A stretch of DNA of 64,000 nucleotides from Tetragonia tetragonoides (taxonomy: Eukaryota > Streptophyta > Magnoliopsida > Caryophyllales > Aizoaceae). This document shows positions 60,557 through 64,000 of the stretch, one piece after another. The first letter of the stretch is position 1. Each line of letters opens with the position of its first letter. The DNA lies in the NCBI GenBank assembly GCA_038025085.1, contig CM076152.1, positions 35,219,501 to 35,283,500 of the forward strand. Direction: 5' to 3'. Position numbers and translations under genes: made by a program. The notes under the pieces are model-generated. The model was not told the origin of the DNA. It did no database searches and saw only the letters and a program-made list of their open reading frames with translations.

Positions 60557-60869
60557 TAATGGGAGGAGAGAGAAAGAGAGAGAGAAGCGGTTATGATTGG
60601 GAACAGTGATGAGGTGATAAAATGGTAGAAAAAAATGAGAATTGGGATTTTAATTTTAATTTATTTGGAATTGAATTGAATTCAATGCAAAAGGGTTTTT
60701 GGTTTTTGGTTTTGGTTGGGTTAGTTGTTTTTTTTGTTTCTGAGTCGTATATTGTGACTTTCAATTTGTTTTTCAGAGAAAGCGGTGTTCAGATGATAAT
60801 CCGCTTTGTTTGTCTCTCTCTCCTTAATAACTCACTGGTTAAAAAAAAAAAAAATGGAACTTTATAAAG
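60557..60869 (-). promoter_or_regulatory. Probable TGA gene leader and TATA box
   Basis: On the - strand a CTTTATAAA lies at 60861-60869, about 305 bp upstream of the ATG. The region between contains an A-tract and (GA)n/CT-rich sequence near 60560-60590, typical of a plant 5' leader. Inferred from motif and position only. Confidence 0.4.
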
Positions 60870-61129
60870 AGTGCTAAAAAAACCCGGCTTTTTTGTTTTT
60901 CAAACACTTGGAAAACCGGGGTTTTGTAGGGATGAAAATAATTAAAGCCGCTGGATTTTGGGTTCTTTGTCTGAACCTGATTTATGTTGTTACAGAGTAA
61001 AATGACGAAAATGCCCTTGATTTGGTATAGTAAAATTTGGAGAGACGTATTTGCTTGGAGAAGTGTTTGTTTGCTCAAACTTCAAATGTCAACCCGGGTT
61101 TTTATAAGGAGGTTAATTATTATAATATT

Positions 61130-61600
61130 ATGGAAAATCTAGTTGATTATAGCACTAATTAATTTATTTGGATTATATATGAATCTTAGCTTTGACAATT
61201 TCATCATTGTTTCTTCTTCTCTTTTGATCACAAGGGGAAAATGAAATGAAAGCCAAAGTTATATTTATTATGAATGAACGTACGATTTGAAAGAATCTGT
61301 CCATGGATTGGATGGAGTTTTGGGATCGACAGGGGTGGAATTAGGTAAGACTGGCAGGAATCAGAGCCTTCTCCAAATTTTTGGAAAGTCTGTAGATATT
61401 GTATACTGAAATGCACTTTATAAATCTAATTGATTGTACTAATTAATTTATTTGGGATTTAATATGAATCTTAACTTTGACAAGTCCATCATTATTATTT
61501 CTTCTTGATCTCTTTAATCTAATTTTATTATGAATAAACATACGATTTGAAAGAATCTGTACATGGATAGAATGGAGTTTTGGGTCCGATAGATATGATG
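61130..61600. repeat. Direct duplication of about 190 bp upstream of the TGA gene
   Basis: Two diverged copies, about 61135-61335 and 61423-61595. Both contain ACTAATTAATTTATTTGG, ATATGAATCTTA, CTTTGACAA, TACGATTTGAAAGAATCTGT and ATGGAGTTTTGGG in the same order. They differ by substitutions and a gap of about 25 bp. Confidence 0.8.
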
Positions 61601-62244
61601 ATTTAATCAATCCATTTGTGAAAGGTACAAGCTGAGTTGTTCGCTAAGAGATGTTGGGATTTATATCAACATGGATCCTCTGACTTTTATTTCATGATCA
61701 TTGTACTAGCTTTACTTTGTGCGTGATATAATGCATGACATTGAGTGTTTCATTACTGTTGATGGTTTGAGGTTCCAAGGACAACAAGCAAGGGACTTTT
61801 TCAAAATTGTATGAGACCATGAGATAATGTAACTTTTCTATTGAAACAGGGGTAATATGTAGAGTACTTGTAAATGAAAGTCAACATGCTCTTATAGAAA
61901 ATTCAAGCCATCTCGGTTTCACTAAGAGACATTATAAACTTGCTCAATTGTACCGTTGTACGTTTACTCTATGTAGTTTGTATATAATTTTTTAAGACAA
62001 CTTTAATCTATTTTTTTTTGGATTTTCTATGTGGTGTGTAGATGTCAAATAATGGTACATAGCTTAAATTTAAAATTTGAAATAGCAACCCTATCATAAT
62101 AAAATCTTACTTATTTTTGGTCTGAGTCTACTGGTGAAAGTCAAAACATCAAGAGGTGAACATAAATAAAAATTGATATTAGGTTGGTATCAAATTGTTT
62201 GACATAGTCTAGCAATCCACAACATGTAATTACTTGTAGCTGAG
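61601..62244. other. Intergenic DNA, nothing recognised
   Basis: AT-rich sequence without conserved coding segments or clear repeats. Confidence 0.45.
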
Positions 62245-62264
62245 AAAATCACTATAAAAATTAA

Positions 62265-62815
62265 AAAGGAATGGTCTGCACCAGTAGGGAACGACTGTCT
62301 CCTCTTTCTAAAAAAACCCTAACCCTACTTTTGTGATCTAAGGGCTGCCATCAACGAATCGCTGATGGTGGTAAGCCTCAATCCTTCTAGTTTTTCCATC
62401 TTGTTTAGTTTTTCAGTTTCGTTGTTGGGAATAAAATCAGTCTCTTCTCCTGTGAGAGTTAGTTTGTCCCAATTTTTGGGTATAATTGTGTCTCCTTTTG
62501 TGAGAGTACTGTTTATTTTCTATTTCGTTATTCATATGGCGGTACTTCAAATCATCTTCTTCAAGAGGCTTTCTACGATGTCAGATTTGTACGTTCAACA
62601 AAGCTATGGCGACAGGGCCCTCCGCGAAAAGGCTGTAATATGGAAAACAACGATTGAAAGGAGATCGTTCGGACTCGTCGAATCTACCATGCTAAATAGC
62701 TTTATCACTCGAATGTTATTTGATGTTTTAGAATTGCATCTTGTTGTTACTGATTTCGTTTGTAGATGTCGTATGACTTATTATTATGAATGAATTTAAT
62801 TTTTCCCTCAAAAAA
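62265..62815 (+). mobile_element. Short retroposon with A-tail and long target-site duplication
   Basis: About 550 bp ending in an A-tract (62810-62819), flanked by a direct repeat of 16-20 bp containing TCACTATAAAAATTAA (62249-62264 and 62820-62835). This is the signature of LINE-machinery insertion. The body carries a frame of 142 codons (62365-62793) and begins with GTTCC-type and AACCCTAACCCTA-containing sequence. It has no tRNA-like A and B boxes that I can see, so it is probably an internally deleted LINE or a processed transcript and not a SINE. Confidence 0.75.
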
Positions 62816-63630
62816 AAAATCACTATAAAAATTAACAAATAGTTTCCTTGGGGTGCTACCTTGGCACGCCCTCTTCATGCATAAATAGATGGAGATCAGA
62901 CACTTTTTCTATACCTTTTGAAAATTAGCTTTTTGGGTCTAAGAGGCAAAATCAATTTTATTCTTTTAACCGAATATTAAAATTAGCATATTGACCCAGT
63001 CAAACATCTAATATTTTGCTTAAAAAACTCTTTGCCAAACAAGGCCATAGCTAGTCTTGCTACACATTGACATTTTTACAATTATGACCATCTTTTGGGA
63101 CATAACATTTTCACAAACTTCTCATATTGCTATGCAATTGACTAGATTACCTGCAGGCTGCAGTCCTTCACTGCATACTATTGTCTTGACTCTTGACAAA
63201 CTAACCCAGGAAAGAGTACTCTTTGAATATATGAGAGCTTGGTGTTGGTGTGATATGCTTTGCTAGTGCGTTAAACAACATGTCTCTTACGAGTTCGTTT
63301 CAATATGAAGCCTCCTCATCAAGCGTGCATGATACATTGATACCAACACGGTGAATGTTTGTTTGGGGCGCCTCACATTGAGACCGCCTCATCATATAAT
63401 CGAGTTTTTTTGTGCCCAAATGAAGTAACGATCTCATGTAAGTTATTATTAACATTGCGCTAATTTATACTAGTACGAAATTATGAATCAAGCAGGTTCT
63501 ACCTCTAATCATCTTCGGTAAAGTCAGTCTTTTAATTAATTGATACGGATCCCGAGGTCAAGAAATCCTACCACAATTTGGCGCGCGGCATCACTTTTTT
63601 AGTAATTTTGCCTCTCCCAACGATGAACAA

Positions 63631-63641
63631 CAACAACAACG

Positions 63642-63672
<31 letters not shown>

Positions 63673-63673
63673 C
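63631..63673. repeat. (CAA)n microsatellite
   Basis: About 14 CAA or near-CAA triplets immediately before the CACTA terminus. Confidence 0.9.
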
Positions 63674-63676
63674 GAT

Positions 63677-64000
63677 CACTACAAAAAAATCGCTATTTAG
63701 CTACGGAATTTTGCTACGGAAAATTTTCCGTAGCTAATTAGCTACGAAATTTAAATTTTCCGTAGCAAATTAGCTACGGAAACATTTCTGTAGCAAAATT
63801 AGCTGCGGATTTATTTCCGCAACTATTTTGCTACGGAAATTAAGTTTCCGAAGCTAATTAGCTACGGAAAAAATGATTTCGTAGCTGATAATTAAAAAAA
63901 TAAAATATTAAATTTTTAGCTGCGGAATTAATTTCCGCAGCTAATTTTAGCGGCGGAATTAATTAATTCCGTAGCTAATTAGCTAAGGAATTAATTAATT
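63677..64000. mobile_element. Terminus of a CACTA (En/Spm-type) element, continuing past the window
   Basis: CACTACAAAAAAA at 63677 is the typical CACTA terminal inverted repeat start. It is followed by dense subterminal repeats of a TTCCGTAGCTAATTAGCTACGG-type word in both orientations, with variants GCTGCGG and GCGGCGG. This subterminal pattern is what transposase binds in the superfamily. The other end and any transposase lie beyond the right edge. Confidence 0.85.

Noticed and set aside
62365..62793. 142-codon frame as a host gene
   Set aside because: It lies entirely inside a retroposon bounded by an A-tail and a long target duplication, and the product has no recognisable domain.

Overview
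The window reads as nuclear DNA of a flowering plant, most likely a eudicot. It is AT-rich, its genes are intron-split with GT/AG junctions, and it carries plant-specific families (MCTP/FTIP, single-Myb-histone telomere-repeat-binding factor, TGA-type bZIP) together with plant-type L1 LINEs, a Ty3-type LTR element and MULE, hAT, CACTA and Stowaway remnants. I cannot fix the species from sequence alone.

Layout. 1-7.1 kb, + strand: the 3' eight coding exons of a TBCC domain-containing protein 1 gene (earlier exons lie left of the window), with a diverged tandem repeat and SINE copies in its introns. 7.1-13.8 kb: a rearranged U6 snRNA pseudogene, degenerate GGGTC repeats, three Stowaway-type MITEs and a minisatellite-bearing element. 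13.8-16.2 kb, +: an intact single-exon MCTP/FTIP gene. 16.2-22.4 kb: a non-autonomous hAT element, an initiator tRNA-Met gene (- strand) and a 5'-truncated LINE with target-site duplication. 22.6-30.4 kb, -: a TRB (Myb + H1/H5 + coiled coil) gene whose introns hold a LINE remnant and an in-frame 117-bp tandem repeat. 30.5-36.7 kb, -: a 6.2-kb LINE-containing insertion just upstream of TRB, bounded by a 16-bp duplication. 37.0-38.6 kb, +: another decayed LINE. 39.3-46.3 kb: a gag-only LTR retrotransposon with a 5-bp duplication and very unequal LTRs. 47.6-48.2 kb: a LINE RNase H relic split by a palindromic repeat. 48.4-49.3 kb, -: a single-exon plant gene with an RRM-like C-terminus. 52.2-60.6 kb, -: an 11-coding-exon TGA/LG2-type bZIP gene whose 4.2-kb last intron carries a 716-bp MULE-type element and a hairpin repeat. 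60.6-64 kb: a tandem duplication, a small LINE-mobilised retroposon with long target-site duplication, and the terminus of a CACTA element running off the window.

The genes are individually transcribed and not an operon. Two are nuclear DNA-binding regulators (TRB, TGA), one is an ER/plasmodesma-associated trafficking protein (MCTP) and one a tubulin-cofactor-like protein (TBCCD1). What stands out is how mobile DNA has altered the genes: a replaced upstream region for TRB, an enlarged TGA intron and readable repeat DNA abutting a TRB exon. I found no defence system or biosynthetic cluster. Splice sites and element borders were assigned by eye from GT/AG consensus, reading-frame continuity and duplicated flanks. 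Family names come from memory of the families, not from a search.
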